Positions 7,773 through 15,796 of a stretch of 17,854 bases of DNA are shown here, piece by piece (within the stretch, counting starts at the first letter, position 1; every line of letters starts with the position of its first letter). Origin of the DNA: Deltaproteobacteria bacterium. Lineage in GTDB: Bacteria > Desulfobacterota_E > Deferrimicrobia > Deferrimicrobiales > Deferrimicrobiaceae. The stretch spans positions 1-17,854 of the forward strand of contig JAMDCN010000076.1 in NCBI GenBank assembly GCA_023489025.1. Reading direction: 5' to 3'. A program made the translations under genes and the position numbers. The notes below the pieces were generated by a model. The model ran no database searches. It was not told where the DNA came from and saw only the letters and a list, made by a program, of their open reading frames with translations.

Positions 7773-8588
7773 ATGAATGCTTCATCGTTAGAGAGGGAAG
7801 TCCATCCCTTCAACGAATTGAATACGGGCATTATGAGGGACGACGGACTGGATCGAGAAGAGAAAACGCCCCGACTCGGCGTCGTGATCCCGTTGGCGAA
7901 CGAGGAAGCGACGGTCCACGATCTTCTCCAGCGCGTGCTTGCCCAGTTGGAAGGAAGTGACCGTGTCTTCTGCATCCTCGATGGTACAAGCAGGGATCGG
8001 ACGATGGAGCTGGTTCGGGATGTGGCATCGGCAGATCCGCGGGTGGAATTGGTCTGGGCCCCTGAAAACCGTTGCGTCGTAGATGCCTATTTCCGTGGAT
8101 ACCGCGAGGCGCTGGCGGCGGGGTGCGAATGGATCCTGGAGATGGATGGCGGGATGAGCCATTGTCCCGAGGAGATCCCGAAGTTCTTGGAAGCCATCGG
8201 GAAGGGGATCGACTTCGCCGCGGGGAGCCGCTTCATCCGGGGAGGGAGCTACCGGGGACGGTGGTCGCGATGGCTGCTCAGCCGGGGCGGCACGGTGCTC
8301 GCCAATCTGTTGTTGGGCACCCGGATGAAGGATATGACCAGCGGCTTCGAAGCGTTCAGTCGCCGAGCGCTCTCCTTTGTCGTTGCGAATGGCGTCAGGA
8401 GCCGTGCCCATTTTTTCCAGACCGAGATCCGGTACATGATGCATGACTGGCCTTGGATTGAGATCCCCATCAGCTATACCAATCCGAACGTGAGCATCGG
8501 GAAGGGCCCGATCTTCGAATCGTTCCGTATCCTGTTCCGACTTGCGAGGGAAGCTCGCGGAAGCGGATGGAAGGAGAAGGGCCTGTGA
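7773..8588 (+). CDS. Family 2 glycosyltransferase, dolichol/polyprenyl-phosphate mannosyltransferase (DPM1)-like
   Basis: The product is 271 aa from ATG 7773 (a TTG directly precedes it; ATG 7833 is another possible start, and none has a good ribosome binding site). The GT-A fold motifs are VVIPLANEEATVHDLL (residues 37-52), ILDGTSRDRT (68-77, the nucleotide-binding DxSxDxT equivalent), EMDGGMSH (123-130, the DxD region), FAAGSRFIRGG (148-158) and MTSGFEAFSRRAL (188-200). The order and the GSRF...TSGF spacing match DPM1-type enzymes, which move a sugar from a nucleotide to a polyprenyl phosphate. The metal motif reads MDGG where many relatives have MDAD; Asp125 remains. No C-terminal membrane segments are present, so it is the short soluble form. 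Its stop overlaps the next gene's start, implying joint translation. The acceptor and sugar cannot be told from sequence. The 160 bp upstream hold no other gene. Confidence 0.88.
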   Translation: MNASSLEREVHPFNELNTGIMRDDGLDREEKTPRLGVVIPLANEEATVHDLLQRVLAQLEGSDRVFCILDGTSRDRTMELVRDVASADPRVELVWAPENRCVVDAYFRGYREALAAGCEWILEMDGGMSHCPEEIPKFLEAIGKGIDFAAGSRFIRGGSYRGRWSRWLLSRGGTVLANLLLGTRMKDMTSGFEAFSRRALSFVVANGVRSRAHFFQTEIRYMMHDWPWIEIPISYTNPNVSIGKGPIFESFRILFRLAREARGSGWKEKGL

Positions 8589-9601
8589 GCAACGAGACAC
8601 TCTATGCCGTTTTGACCACGATCCGGGAACCTTCTCCCGCCACCCGCCGGATGAAGGAGGCACTGGATCGGACAGGCGGCAGGTTGATCATCATCGGCGA
8701 CCGGAACGGTCCGGCGTCTTTCCCGTTGGAAGGAACATCCCTTTTTCTCCTTCAGGATCAGGAGCGGCTTCCGTTCCGGCTTGCCCGTCTTCTTCCCTTC
8801 GGACATTATGCCCGGAAGAACTTGGGTTACCTGGTCGCGATCCGGGATGGTGCGTCGTGCATCTACGATACCGATGACGACAATTCTCCCTTGGCATCCT
8901 GGCGCGCCCGGCCGAAAGCCGTGCCCGTGCGGAAGGCGAAGAGGGCCGCTTGGGTGAATTCCTATCGGTTCTTCACCGACGAGAAGGTATGGCCCCGCGG
9001 GTTTCCTCTTCGGCTTGCGCGGGAAGACGACCCTCCAAGCATAGATGGCGATGGAGAAACCTTTATCGTCGATGCGCCCGTTCAGCACGGATTGGCCGAT
9101 ACCTCTCCAGACGTGGACGCCGTATGGCGTCTGCTCCTCGACCGTGCTCTCCACTTCCGTTCGGGTGCAAGCATCATCCTTCCGCCAGGATCTTGGTGCC
9201 CCTTCAACAGCCAGTCCACTTGGTGGCGGCCGCCAGCCTGGCCGCTTCTTTACCTGCCGAGCCATTGCTCCTTCAGGATGACCGACATCTGGCGCAGCTT
9301 TGTCGCACAGCGCTGCCTGTGGGAACTCGGTATCGGTGTGGTCTTTCATTCTTCCGAAGTCGATCAGGAGCGGAACAGCCATGATTTGATGGAGGACTTC
9401 CAGGAGGAGATTCCAGGATACCTCGGAAACGAAAAAATGGTGCGAGTTCTCGACGAAACACGTCTGGCTCCGGGGACGAATGCCATCGGCGATAACCTGC
9501 TGCAATGTTACGAACGGTTGACGAAAGCGGGCTTTTTCCGGGAGGGAGAGTTGCATCTCGTCCACGCGTGGCGGGACGACCTCAAGGATCTTTCGAAGTA
9601 G
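8585..9601 (+). CDS. STELLO/DUF288-like glycosyltransferase
   Basis: I choose GTG 8585 as the start. It overlaps the upstream TGA (GTGA), and a GGAGAAGG box lies about 6 bp before it. ATG 8567 would add six residues encoded by that box. The 338-aa product opens with a GT-A-like segment (VLTTIREPSPATRRM ... GGRLIIIGDRNGP). It then has HYARKNLGYLVAIRDGASCIYDTDDDN (ends near residue 100), where the NxGYLxAIxxGAxxIYxTDDDN pattern is the hallmark of the STELLO/DUF288 family, with TDDD as the probable metal site. Later come FRMTDIWRSFVAQRCLWELG and a mostly helical C-terminus. In plants STELLO proteins work in the Golgi with cellulose synthase; bacterial members are poorly described. Coupling to a DPM1-like GT2 suggests both act on one surface glycan or glycolipid. 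The TAG at 9599-9601 faces the convergent gene's stop 15 bp away. Family assignment rests on motif memory. Confidence 0.72.
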   Translation: MSNETLYAVLTTIREPSPATRRMKEALDRTGGRLIIIGDRNGPASFPLEGTSLFLLQDQERLPFRLARLLPFGHYARKNLGYLVAIRDGASCIYDTDDDNSPLASWRARPKAVPVRKAKRAAWVNSYRFFTDEKVWPRGFPLRLAREDDPPSIDGDGETFIVDAPVQHGLADTSPDVDAVWRLLLDRALHFRSGASIILPPGSWCPFNSQSTWWRPPAWPLLYLPSHCSFRMTDIWRSFVAQRCLWELGIGVVFHSSEVDQERNSHDLMEDFQEEIPGYLGNEKMVRVLDETRLAPGTNAIGDNLLQCYERLTKAGFFREGELHLVHAWRDDLKDLSK

Positions 9602-9616
9602 GAGTTCCTGCCCCGC

Positions 9617-11674
9617 TCATCGGGGATTTCTCATTTTCATGCCGGAAATGATTTGGAGATTTTGCAAGGCCGACGTGTCCGCAGGATTTCGCCGGACGAC
9701 CTCGCGGAAATGAGCCTCCGCCTCGTCGATTCTCCCGAGTTGCAGGAAGGCGTACCCGAGATTGTAGTGGGCTTCGACATCTGCCGGGTTCAACCGCAGT
9801 GCGGCTTCGAAAAACGGTATCCCCTCCTGCTGTCGCCCTGTTTTCGCCAACAGGACGCCAAGGTTGTTGTATGCATCCTCTGTCGGCTTGAGTTTGATGG
9901 ACTCGTAGAAATGCTGCGACGCATCCTCCATCGCCCCCATGGCGGCAAGTGACAATCCGAGCTGGTTGTGCACCCGGGCGTCGTAAGGGGCGAGGGTGAG
10001 GGCAGCCTGATATTGCGGGATGGCTTTATGGAATTGACCCGTTTTTGCCAAGGCGAACCCGAGGTTGTAGTATGCTTCCGCAAAGTCCGGTCTTATCCGC
10101 AATGTTTCGTTGAGATACTGAATAGCCTCTTCGTACTTCCTGCTCCTGGTCAGAAGAGCACCATAATCACAGAGTGCGTCTGCGTTATCAGCCTTCCGCC
10201 GAATGGCCTCCAGAAGATAGGTGCCCGCCGCTTCGTCCCGGCCCAGGTTGGCCGAGGTTGCCCCGAGCCCCCAGTACAACTCGGGCTCCAGGTTAGTCTG
10301 CTCTTCACAGAAAGGGCCGGGCATTACGGACAGAAGAAGTGCCAAAGCGCCGGCTACGACGACCGTGGAGATTCTTCGCCAATCCCGATGGTGAAGAGTT
10401 TCCACGGCCCGCAGACATCCTTCAGCCCCCAGGATAACCAACGGGGGAACAATGGGGATCCGATACCGGCCGGAGATGAACACCAGAATGATGGATATTG
10501 GGTACGTAACGAAGAAAATCGCCATCGGAGCGGGTATTTTTCGCCAAGAGAGAAAGAACCCCACAACGGCCAAAGGGAAAATCATCCCGAACGGAAATCC
10601 GAACTTTCCGATCTTCCACACGAGTGCGCTTAGTACAACCGACCATTTCCGAAAGAGATAAATGTCGATGTTCCTCGGGATTTCGCGAGAGCCGGCGAAC
10701 TCGATGGATTTGTGCGCCAACCCTTTAATGAAAGAAACGGGCTGGGTCAAGACGTAATCTTCGGAAATTTTCAGAAAATACTTCGACCCTTCCCAGGAAT
10801 CCGCGGCGCCGTATCGATGAGGGCGCTCAACGAGAGCGTTCCATTGCCATCCCGGACGGATGGATAGGGTTTGGCATCGGTTCGGGTTGTTCCCGATGTA
10901 GAAATTGATCCCCCCAGAGGACGGAACAATCCCGAAATGGCCGGTCACGTTGAGGTTCAGTGCGGCGACTGGCAGCGCAACGAGGAGGAACCCGGCGGCC
11001 AATGGGGATAGATATCGGCAAAGCATCCGTCCCGCTCCATGCTCCCGGCTCCATCCGATGGCCATCCATAGAGCGCACCCAGCAAGGAAAGGGAGGAACG
11101 TGGGCCTGGTGAGCGCGGCCAGAGCCCCGCAGAGACCGGTCAAAAGGCAAGTGTTCCATTTGCCCTCTTTTCGGATACCGAGAAAAAGCAGGATGAGTGC
11201 TACGGGCCAGAAAGCATCCAACCCGGTGGATAACAGTTCCCCGTCGTAGAAGATGAGGGGACCGTAAAAGACCGTAATACCGGCGGCGATCAACCCGGTT
11301 CTGCGGCCAAAAGCCTTGTTCCCCAGAAGATACGTCAGCAGGCAGGTGAAAGAGCCCAGTACCGCCTGTAGGACCTTCGCCCCAACGATCGAGGAATGGG
11401 TGACGGAATAGATCCCCGAGAGGAGAAAGGGGTAGAGAAACGGCTGCCAGAAAAAGATCTTGTCGAAGCCTTTCCCGTCGGCCAGATCACGTGCAATTTT
11501 ATGGTATTCAAAAGCGTCTACGATCGGCAGCCTGAAAGTCGGGTTGCCGGAGCTTTCATACAGATAGAAGAGGCGGATGGCAAGGGCGGAAAGGAAAATC
11601 GCCAACCCGATCCACAGATCTCTTTTTCCCGACCTGACGGAAAACGTTCTTGTGCTTGGCTCATGACCCATCAT
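9617..11674 (-). CDS. Membrane glycosyltransferase (PMT/ArnT, GT39-like) with C-terminal TPR domain
   Basis: The product is 685 aa, read from ATG 11672-11674 with only a weak purine stretch upstream. Residues ~20-40 are the first membrane helix (LWIGLAIFLSALAIRLFYLY). The next loop has IVDAFEYHKIARDLADGKGF, the position where PMT/ArnT enzymes carry acidic catalytic residues. About ten further hydrophobic segments run to ~residue 455, including IFFVTYPISIILVFISGRYRIPI. The remainder is a run of about six TPRs (AEAYYNLGFALAKTGQFHKA, DAYNNLGVLLAKTGRQQEG, VEAHYNLGYAFLQLGRIDEA). Enzymes of this superfamily take a sugar from a polyprenyl-phosphate donor outside the cytoplasmic membrane, the kind of donor a DPM1-like GT2 makes. 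The fusion of a multi-pass GT to TPRs resembles animal TMTC O-mannosyltransferases in layout. Protein glycosylation is therefore plausible but unproven. The gene is convergent with the two glycosyltransferase genes to its left. Confidence 0.86.
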   Translation of the reverse strand: MMGHEPSTRTFSVRSGKRDLWIGLAIFLSALAIRLFYLYESSGNPTFRLPIVDAFEYHKIARDLADGKGFDKIFFWQPFLYPFLLSGIYSVTHSSIVGAKVLQAVLGSFTCLLTYLLGNKAFGRRTGLIAAGITVFYGPLIFYDGELLSTGLDAFWPVALILLFLGIRKEGKWNTCLLTGLCGALAALTRPTFLPFLAGCALWMAIGWSREHGAGRMLCRYLSPLAAGFLLVALPVAALNLNVTGHFGIVPSSGGINFYIGNNPNRCQTLSIRPGWQWNALVERPHRYGAADSWEGSKYFLKISEDYVLTQPVSFIKGLAHKSIEFAGSREIPRNIDIYLFRKWSVVLSALVWKIGKFGFPFGMIFPLAVVGFFLSWRKIPAPMAIFFVTYPISIILVFISGRYRIPIVPPLVILGAEGCLRAVETLHHRDWRRISTVVVAGALALLLSVMPGPFCEEQTNLEPELYWGLGATSANLGRDEAAGTYLLEAIRRKADNADALCDYGALLTRSRKYEEAIQYLNETLRIRPDFAEAYYNLGFALAKTGQFHKAIPQYQAALTLAPYDARVHNQLGLSLAAMGAMEDASQHFYESIKLKPTEDAYNNLGVLLAKTGRQQEGIPFFEAALRLNPADVEAHYNLGYAFLQLGRIDEAEAHFREVVRRNPADTSALQNLQIISGMKMRNPR

Positions 11675-11782
11675 ATGTAATTAAATGCTGCTTTCTCAGG
11701 AATTTCAAGTTTGACGGTAGTCGCTCGACGGTATTCTGCCTGCCCTCGTGATTCTTCACGAACAAAATGTCGCAGTAAGCAT

Positions 11783-11867
11783 CCCCCGGCAAAGCCGGGG
11801 GCTTTCAAAACCGTGGACCGCTCAAAGCGGTATCTTCAAAAGATTCTCCGACCACCTACCGGTGGTC
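11783..11867. repeat. Cluster of three tandem hairpins, possible IS200/IS605- or REP-type remnant
   Basis: Three perfect inverted repeats sit within 85 bp: 11783-11801 (8-bp stem CCCCCGGC, loop AAA), 11817-11831 (6-bp stem ACCGCT, loop CAA) and 11850-11867 (7-bp stem GACCACC, loop TACC). A weaker ATCT/AGAT pair lies between the second and third. No coding frame spans them. Read on the minus strand, the order ends with the GC-rich hairpin whose loop is TTT. That recalls the hairpin-bearing right ends of IS200/IS605 elements or REP sequences, but no tnpA or tnpB is present here. None is followed by a clean T-run, so simple termination is unlikely. The rest of 11675-11954 holds no gene; the promoter of the minus-strand glycosyltransferase must lie near 11690-11720, but I see no convincing boxes. 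Confidence 0.6.
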
Positions 11868-11954
11868 AGCCTTCGCGAAACATTTTCATCTGATCAACAC
11901 GTTTATCTTCCGACTCCTGGTTTTTGATATTACTCCGGCAATTAAACATCTGAA

Positions 11955-12569
11955 TTACGCGGCATAAGCCACGAGGGTGTGCTCAAAGAATTTCTTGGTC
12001 TTGGTCGGGCGATTCTGGAGGGTTCGCATGTGTTTTCTGGCTTTTTCTTAAAGCTGTTTCCCGTTATTCGCCCGCTTGCCAGAATGTACGTGCCCTTTCA
12101 GGTCGTTGTTTAGGTATTCGTCCGGGTTGAGTTCCGGCGAATATGACGGAAGAAAGAACACTTCAATTTTGTTCTTATTTCTCTCCAGCCATGTCTTTAC
12201 GACCTAGCTGTGATGGACTTTAAGATTATCCAGAACAAGAAACACTTTTCGCTCGACATCGTCGGTCAGCCTGCGCATGAATTCAATCAATCGCTGGCCG
12301 TTCATGTTCTCTCGGTAAAACATGAATCGGACCTTACCCTGATTGGTTACAGAAGAGATCATGTTCACTCGTTCCCTTTTGGAAGGCTGCCGAAGATAAG
12401 GCGTTTTCCCCTTGGGCGAGTATCCTTTTTCGACATTTGCGCCAGTTTGCAGGCCGGTCTCATCGCCCCAATGAATTTCTGCATTCTCCTGTTTTGCACG
12501 GGCGGCTATCATCGGATATTGTTTCATACGCCATTGGATCACAGAAGTTTGACACCCTATTTTTGACAA
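11955..12569 (-). pseudogene. IS630-family transposase, C-terminal part with two nonsense codons
   Basis: One continuous minus-strand frame runs from about 12569 to TAA 11955-11957 and is interrupted by TAG at 12204-12206 and TAA at 12048-12050. It reads AEIHWGDETGLQTGANVEKGY, then KVFLVLDNLKVHHS, stop, VVKTWLERN, FFLPSYSPELNPDEYLNNDL, stop, and ends FFEHTLVAYAA, the normal IS630 C-terminus. All three catalytic acids (GDET, LDNLKVHHS and NPDEYLNNDL) survive, yet both stops separate the second acid from the end of the protein. The N-terminal HTH half is missing. Recognisable homology begins near 12545, next to the right end of the IS1634-type remnant, which probably inserted there. Each stop can be explained by one base change, so decay has been mild but the copy cannot make an active enzyme. 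Confidence 0.85.
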
Positions 12570-12637
12570 GTCCTTTATTATCGGGGATTTATGTATGATG
12601 GGCAGCCGTTTTTTATACTACAACCCGGGTTTTCCGC

Positions 12638-13919
12638 TCAGATCGACGATGGGAGCGGCGGAACGCCCAGCGTTTCGAGCAACGCCTTCTGCTCCGGCAA
12701 TGATCGCGACACTGCGTGGGTGGTCTTCCCCCCGACCTCGATCTCGCCGACCTTGATCCCTCTGCAGGGAGCGAATCGCTTTCGGCACCGAAGAGACGTT
12801 TTTCATCCTCCGCCGCATCCAGCGTTCGACTTGCAAGGCGAGAGCACGCAGACGAAGATGTGCGCCCGGATCCGGCGCTCCGTCCAGTGAAAGACCGGCC
12901 TCAGCAGCAACGTGCTCTTCAAGCACCGCCACCCGCGCTCGATCTCGGCCAACTCCTTGTACCGGTGAATCACTTCCTCGGGGGAAAGCAACGTGTCCGT
13001 CGTCTCGACCATCAGCATCCCGTCGATCTTCGATTCCCACAGCAACGCAGACCGATCTTTCGTGACGTGAACGCTCCCATCGATTAGAGCGACGTCGTAC
13101 AGACCGAGCAGGTTCCGGTCGCACAGGTAATCCCGGATCCGGTCGTACGTCCCTTGCGGAGTCGGCTTGCGCCCCCGCGCTCCGGGGAAGACGAGCTTCT
13201 GAAGTTGCTCCTCGATCCATGCGTCGGCCTTTTTAAGCCGCTCGTCCCGCCCGTCCTTGACCTCCCGGGCGATCTTGGGGGAGTAGGCGAGGACGAACCG
13301 GAACGACTGCCGCTTCTCTTCGAGGAACTGCTCCTTCGTGCTGTCCCGGTCGAACTTCAAACCCAACGATCCGATCACTTCCTTGGCGTGATGGTTGCGC
13401 CGCAAGGGGTGCGCAACGATGAACCCCAGCTGTTCGTCGATCAATCCTTCTAGGTTCAGGTCGGAGAGCATCCCACGGTCCCCGACGAAGACGACGCGGC
13501 GAAGAGCGAACCGTCCCTTGAGATCCTTGACCACATCCGTCACGGTCGTCTTGTCCGTGGTGTTGCCCGGGAAGACGTGATGGCACAGCGGGATCCCTTC
13601 GGGCGTCATCACCATTCCGATGACTACCTGCCGTTTGTCGAACCGCTTGTCCCGGCTGTAGCCGTACCGCCGGAAGTCGTCTTCGATCAGCGACCGGTCT
13701 CCTTCGAAGTATGTCGAGGTGATGTCGTAGAAGACCAGGTCCAGGGGAGTATCTCCGGGAAGGAGTCGCTTTGCGATCAGCGGCTCCGCCTTCTCCTTGC
13801 AGTCGATCAGGTGGTCCATCGCCCGAAGCAGTTGATGGTACGACGGCTTCTCCCCATCTCCGTAGTGGACCGAATCGAGCCAATCCAGCAACGCCAGCTT
13901 GCTCCCCGGTTCGCAGATA
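12638..13919 (-). pseudogene. IS1634-type (IS4 superfamily) transposase, N-terminally truncated and frameshifted
   Basis: On the minus strand the frame 13969-12803 carries LVFYDITSTYFEGD (first Asp), VVFVGDRGMLSDLNL (second Asp) and ELAEIERGWRCLKSTLLLRP with FHWTERRIRAHIFVCVL (glutamate region). This is the IS1634/IS1549-type DDE layout. Family members are about 500-580 aa; here about 130 N-terminal residues are absent and homology stops at the edge of the 50-bp repeat. Residues read across the repeat (PPVFPTAGVLQRREAR) are not transposase. Near 12850 a 2-bp insertion shifts the frame (ALQVERWMRRRMKNV continues in another frame). Near 12768 a 1-bp insertion restores it, giving GIKVGEIEVGGKTTHAVSRS and an end at PLPSSI with TGA 12638-12640. 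The two shifts sum to three bases. The right end just beyond (about 12600-12640) contains AACCCGGGTT. Inactive remnant. Confidence 0.87.
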
Positions 13920-13969
13920 CGAGCTTCGCGCCGTTGGAGTACCCCCGCAGTAGGAAAAACGGGGGGCAC
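13920..13969 (-). repeat. 50-bp hairpin repeat, copy B
   Basis: Same-orientation copy of 791-840, 45 of 50 positions identical, with hairpin arms at 13939-13947 and 13960-13969. It begins exactly where recognisable IS1634 transposase coding ends and lies 31 bp from the oxidoreductase stop codon. The arms are identical to those of copy A, while the changes lie in the 5' flank (four) and the loop (one). The GTG at 13967-13969 gives the truncated transposase an accidental fused N-terminus. Confidence 0.75.
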
Positions 13970-14000
13970 GAGGAACCTGCGGGGACTGTGTCGTGGATGG

Positions 14001-15020
14001 TCAGAGCCGGTCGGCGATGTCCCAGAACACTTTTTCGACGTAGTTGCGGAAGCCGTGGATGAAGGCGCAGCGAGGGTGGAACATCGCGAGCGATCCGCAA
14101 AAGTAGAGGCCCGGCACGCTCGACTCCCCGACCGGGGAGATGCGGGGGTACCCCTTCTCCCCGACGGCGACCGTGCCGCCCTCGACCGGGATCCAGCGGG
14201 GGCGATACCCCGTGGCGCACACGATCCAGTCGAACGACTCCCGCGCCCCGAAGGCGAATTCCGCCGTCCCGTCCGACAGGGAGACGACCGGGTCCGCCTC
14301 GCGCAGGGAGAGGATCTTGAAGCGGAACAGCTCCTTCAGGACGCTCTCCGATGACCCGCGGATATGATCCAGCTCCCCCGACTCGCTGAAGTAGCGCAGC
14401 GGACCACGGGTGCACATCGTCGTATGCGCGGTCCCGGCGAGCTCGATGCAAAGCTCCGCGGCGGAGTTCGCGCCGCCGATCACGAGCACCCGCTTCCGGT
14501 CGTACGCCATGCAGTTGAGGAAGTCGCCCGAGTGCAGCACGCGCCGGTTCCCGGCGATCCCCGGGATCTCCGGATAGCGGGGCACGGAGGCGCTTCCCGT
14601 GGCGATCACGAGGAACCGGCAAGGGATCTCGACGCCCCCGCTCACCGCGACGACGAAACCCTCCGGCGTCCGCCGCGCGCCGACGGCCTCGGTCCGCTCG
14701 GTGACTTCGACGTGCTCATCGCGCGCGAAGGCATCCACGTAGCACAGGAAATCCTCCCGGGTCGGGAAGGGCCGCCGCACACCGGGGAAGGACCAGATCG
14801 GCCGCTCCAGGGTCAGGGAGGTCCAGTCGGTGCCGGGGACCCCCGGGGAGAGAAGGACCATCCCGGGGCGCATGTCGCGCCACGACTGTCCAACCTTCCC
14901 CCGCTCGAGGACCTTGTGCCGGATCCCGTGCTCCCGGAAGTGGTGCGCCAGAAGGATTCCGGCCGGCCCCCCACCGACGATGACGACGTCCGCCACGATG
15001 CCCGCCTCTCCCACCGACAT
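14001..15020 (-). CDS. FAD/NAD(P)-dependent oxidoreductase (YpdA/flavin monooxygenase-like)
   Basis: I place the start at ATG 15018-15020 (339 aa). Upstream codons in the same frame run through promoter-like DNA and show no homology. Residues 11-24 (DVVIVGGGPAGILL) are the FAD-binding GxGxxG of a Rossmann fold, LVIATGSAS (137-145) is the ATG motif, VLVIGGANSAAEL (178-190) is the NAD(P)-binding GxGxxS/A loop, and WIVCATGYRP is the C-terminal ATGY motif. The single-chain two-dinucleotide layout without a CxxC active site matches YpdA-type disulfide reductases or small FMO-like oxidases rather than thioredoxin reductase. The substrate cannot be told. PGLYFCGSL near the end fits the FAD-contacting segment. 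The gene is divergent from rplU; a possible minus-strand -10 (TATACT) lies at 15044-15049, without a good -35. It appears intact and looks like the first chromosomal gene right of the accessory region. Confidence 0.85.
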   Translation of the reverse strand: MSVGEAGIVADVVIVGGGPAGILLAHHFREHGIRHKVLERGKVGQSWRDMRPGMVLLSPGVPGTDWTSLTLERPIWSFPGVRRPFPTREDFLCYVDAFARDEHVEVTERTEAVGARRTPEGFVVAVSGGVEIPCRFLVIATGSASVPRYPEIPGIAGNRRVLHSGDFLNCMAYDRKRVLVIGGANSAAELCIELAGTAHTTMCTRGPLRYFSESGELDHIRGSSESVLKELFRFKILSLREADPVVSLSDGTAEFAFGARESFDWIVCATGYRPRWIPVEGGTVAVGEKGYPRISPVGESSVPGLYFCGSLAMFHPRCAFIHGFRNYVEKVFWDIADRL

Positions 15021-15119
15021 TCCATCGCGTCCCGATCCGTTGTAGTATATAACTTTCGAAATCCCGTTGTTCCAGGACACGACCGGTTTCCGGGGGCGGT
15101 TTCGGAGCGATTTTCGAAG

Positions 15120-15148
15120 TTGACAGGTGAAACCTCTTTCCCTATAGT
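15120..15148 (+). promoter_or_regulatory. Sigma-70 promoter for rplU-rpmA-obgE-proB
   Basis: TTGACA at 15120-15125 is separated by exactly 17 bp from TATAGT at 15143-15148. This is a near-consensus housekeeping promoter. Transcription would begin near 15155, leaving a 5' leader of only about 30 bases, too short for an L21 autoregulatory leader. No terminator is visible between the four downstream genes. Confidence 0.78.
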
Positions 15149-15186
15149 AGTTTGTTCTTATCGAACCGCATGGAGGGCAATATCCT

Positions 15187-15501
15187 ATGTACGCAGTTGT
15201 CCGCACAGGGGGGAAGCAGCTCCGCGTCTCCCCGGGCGATATCGTCAACGTGGAGAAGCTGTTGGTCGAGCCCGGCGCGGCCGTCGAACTCACGGACGTG
15301 CTGATGGTATCGACCGACCAGGGAACCACCGTAGGGACTCCCACCGTACAGGGCGCCGCCGTGGTCTGCACGGCGGTCAGGGACGGCAAGGGGAAGAAGA
15401 TCACCATCTACAAATACAAGAGGCGGAAGGGCTTCTCGAAGAAGCAGGGCCATCGCCAGCCGTTCACCACGCTTTCCGTGACCGAAATCCGGGTCGGTTG
15501 A
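15187..15501 (+). CDS. rplU: Large ribosomal subunit protein bL21
   Basis: The 104-aa product starts at ATG 15187 with GGAGGG about 9 bp upstream. It opens with [18 protein letters not shown], the standard L21 N-terminus, has the central loop VEPGAAVEL...VLMV, and carries the L21 signature [24 protein letters not shown] (residues ~75-97), where the basic stretch contacts 23S rRNA. Length is normal for the family. It is the first gene of a four-gene run with rpmA 25 bp downstream, the usual pairing of L21 and L27. Expression should be strong and growth-linked given the promoter. Nothing unusual. Confidence 0.98.
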   Translation: MYAVVRTGGKQLRVSPGDIVNVEKLLVEPGAAVELTDVLMVSTDQGTTVGTPTVQGAAVVCTAVRDGKGKKITIYKYKRRKGFSKKQGHRQPFTTLSVTEIRVG

Positions 15502-15526
15502 CCCGCGGAGAAGGGGCCAGGACACC

Positions 15527-15784
15527 ATGGCGCATAAAAAAGGCGTCGGCAGTTCGAGAAACGGGCGGGACAGCCAGAGCAAGCGGCTCGGCGTGAAGCG
15601 GTTCGGAGGCGAATCCGTCTCCGCCGGGGCCATCATCATCCGGCAGCGAGGGACCGCGATCCACCCGGGAGACAACGTCGGGATCGGGAAGGACCATACC
15701 CTGTTCGCCCTGATCGACGGCGTTGTCCAGTTCGCCCGCATGGGAAAAGATCGCAAGAGGGTTTCCGTCCTCTCCGCCTCCTAG
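15527..15784 (+). CDS. rpmA: Large ribosomal subunit protein bL27
   Basis: The 85-aa product starts [20 protein letters not shown], the normal L27 N-terminus that reaches toward the peptidyl transferase centre. There is no Firmicutes-type leader needing cleavage. [21 protein letters not shown] and [17 protein letters not shown] are the conserved core. A GGAGAAGGGG stretch lies about 10 bp before the ATG. Spacing to rplU (25 bp) and to obgE (12 bp) supports one transcript. The alanine-serine end (VSVLSAS) is a little shorter than in some relatives but within the family range. Confidence 0.98.
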   Translation: MAHKKGVGSSRNGRDSQSKRLGVKRFGGESVSAGAIIIRQRGTAIHPGDNVGIGKDHTLFALIDGVVQFARMGKDRKRVSVLSAS

Positions 15785-15796
15785 CGCCTCCCGTTC

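Noticed and set aside
9611..9625. CCCCG-CTCAT-CGGGG hairpin between convergent genes as a terminator
   Set aside because: The 5-bp stem overlaps a stop codon and has no proper T-run on either side; too weak to annotate.
11783..11867. CRISPR array or attC-like site
   Set aside because: The three hairpins differ in sequence and there are no regular spacers, direct repeats or integrase gene.
12618..13220. Separate 200-aa minus-strand protein
   Set aside because: Only a short middle section matches the transposase after its frameshift; the rest is out of frame.
13920..13969. Residues PPVFPTAGVLQRREAR as the true N-terminus of the transposase
   Set aside because: They are encoded by the 50-bp repeat, which also occurs at 791-840 without any transposase, so they are an accidental fusion.
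14001..15407. 468-aa version of the oxidoreductase starting at 15407
   Set aside because: The extra 129 residues overlap rplU and its promoter on the opposite strand and lack homology; ATG 15020 starts just before the FAD motif.
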